5,788 nt of DNA from CAYFMP01 sp964344215 (GTDB taxonomy: Bacteria > Pseudomonadota > Alphaproteobacteria > Rhodospirillales > Casp-alpha2), in assembly GCA_964344215.1 (NCBI GenBank), contig CAYFMP010000128.1:1-5788 (forward strand), in the 5' to 3' direction. The notes under the pieces were generated by a model. That model had not been told where the DNA came from and made no database searches. It saw only the letters and a list, made by a program, of their open reading frames with translations. A program made the position numbers and the translations under genes. Shown here in pieces: positions 5,371 through 5,788 of this stretch; position 1 is the first letter of the stretch; the number at the start of each line of letters is the position of its first letter.

Positions 5371-5692
5371 CGATCCGGCAAGACGCCTTCGCCACGTCAT
5401 CGAAAATATTGACCGCATTCGAGCCCACGTCTCTGGCATGACACGCGAGGATTTCGTTTCGGATGCAAAGACGGTCGACGCCGTGGAACGGTGTTTTCAG
5501 CGTATCACGGAAGCGGCTCGACGATTGGGTGACGTCATGGATCGTCGGTATCCGGCTATCGATTGGCGGGCCATCCGCAGCCTCGGTAATGTCCTCCGGC
5601 ACGACTACGAGGACATTATCGAATCAGAGATTTGGGTGATGGTTCAACGCGACCTCGAGACCCTCGAGGCGGAAATCGAGCGGCTGGAGTAG
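5360..5692 (+). CDS. HEPN-domain (DUF86) protein, HepT-like toxin, atypical start
   Basis: From the ACG at 5360 the product is 110 residues, a normal HepT length. It contains PARRLRHVIENIDRIRAHVSG (first helix), DAVERCFQRITEAARRLG and IRSLGNVLRHDYEDI, in the order typical of DUF86. The first canonical start is ATG 5438, which gives only 84 residues and drops the first helix, although that helix is clearly encoded upstream. HepT toxins are HEPN RNases with an R-x4-H-x-Y motif, whose Tyr is AMPylated by MntA. Here His81 and Tyr83 (HDY) are kept, but the Arg position is Gly76 (GNVLRH). GN-x-LRH variants may occur naturally in the family, so loss of activity is not proven. The gene overlaps MNT by 11 bases. 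It ends at 5692, two bases before the diverged icd tail. Confidence 0.85.
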   Translation, partial: TPSSDPARRLRHVIENIDRIRAHVSGMTREDFVSDAKTVDAVERCFQRITEAARRLGDVMDRRYPAIDWRAIRSLGNVLRHDYEDIIESEIWVMVQRDLETLEAEIERLE

Positions 5693-5694
5693 GA

Positions 5695-5736
5695 ATGAGC
5701 AAGCTCAACGAGAACTTCAAGGCGGCGATGGGTTAG
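5695..5736 (+). pseudogene. Remnant or second copy of the icd 3' end
   Basis: Immediately after the HEPN stop, a 13-codon frame reads MSKLNENFKAAMG and stops. It aligns with the icd C-terminus DKLDDNLKAAMG. The part upstream of 5719 differs by several amino-acid-changing substitutions (D to S, D to N, D to E, L to F), while the last codons are nearly identical in DNA. No icd similarity is visible upstream of 5695. This is best read as a displaced or foreign icd tail left by recombination. Translation as a short peptide is possible but has no known meaning. Confidence 0.8.
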
Positions 5737-5788
5737 GGGCGCACCTGCGATCGATGAAAATCCGTCTCAAGCTGCTGGCCGGTTTCAG
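5719..5788. repeat. Direct repeat copy 2, running off the window
   Basis: This is the second copy of the 70-base segment at 4714-4783, with one mismatch at 5733. The two copies flank the moaD-like, MNT and HEPN genes as direct repeats. The match continues to the last base of the window, so its true length is at least 70 bp. Confidence 0.97.
5754..5788 (+). CDS. Start of a second MoaD/ThiS-like gene (partial)
   Basis: The first 35 bases are identical to the start of the moaD-like gene at 4749 and encode MKIRLKLLAGF before the window ends. The spacing from the icd-like stop is the same 17 bp as in copy 1. Whether this copy is full length, and whether it ends in Gly-Gly, cannot be seen. It may be the original chromosomal gene, with the upstream copy brought in by the duplication or insertion. 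Confidence 0.75.
   Translation, partial: MKIRLKLLAGF

Noticed and set aside
4714..5788. Insertion sequence or transposon ends around the toxin-antitoxin pair
   Set aside because: The flanking repeats are direct, not inverted, they are parts of icd and moaD, and no transposase or integrase is encoded between them.

Overview
The window is GC-rich, with dense coding and third positions that are mostly G or C. The gene types point to an alphaproteobacterium, probably of the Rhodospirillales kind: a homodimeric eukaryote-like NADP isocitrate dehydrogenase, a cytochrome c'/c-556 next to a diheme cytochrome c, and a membrane-anchored Ig-like/LysM protein. The taxonomic placement is inference from gene families, not from a marker gene.

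Left part, minus strand (about 50-2671). Reading in the direction of transcription, a cytochrome c'/c-556-like monoheme protein comes first (2204-2671). It runs directly into a periplasmic diheme cytochrome c (1281 to about 2207), and after a 109-bp gap comes a LysM envelope protein (50-1171). The two cytochromes look like one electron-transfer operon. The diheme gene has no ATG, GTG or TTG upstream of its first haem motif.

Middle, plus strand (2672-4731). A divergent promoter region carries a perfect CACTCAC-N6-GTGAGTG inverted repeat. It leads to a LOG-family nucleotide phosphoribohydrolase (2830-3414). A 102-bp gap with a perfect 14-bp palindrome follows, then icd (3517-4731), a complete TCA-cycle enzyme with all active-site residues.

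Right part, plus strand (4714-5788), is the most unusual. Directly after icd comes a small MoaD/ThiS-like beta-grasp protein with no C-terminal Gly-Gly. Next is a MNT nucleotidyltransferase/HEPN pair of the MntA/HepT (type VII) toxin-antitoxin kind. Immediately after the HEPN gene, a second, partly diverged icd 3' end appears, followed by the start of a second moaD-like gene that runs off the window. The icd tail, icd-moaD spacer and moaD start are thus repeated 1005 bp apart (70 bp, one mismatch), bracketing the toxin-antitoxin pair. This looks like insertion or duplication at the 3' end of icd. The HEPN gene appears to have ACG where an ATG start is expected, with a well-placed Shine-Dalgarno, and its RNase motif has Gly in place of Arg. 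The captured module may therefore be weakened or atypical.

No RNA genes, CRISPR arrays, integrases or transposases were seen. No stretch longer than 300 bases lacks a gene.
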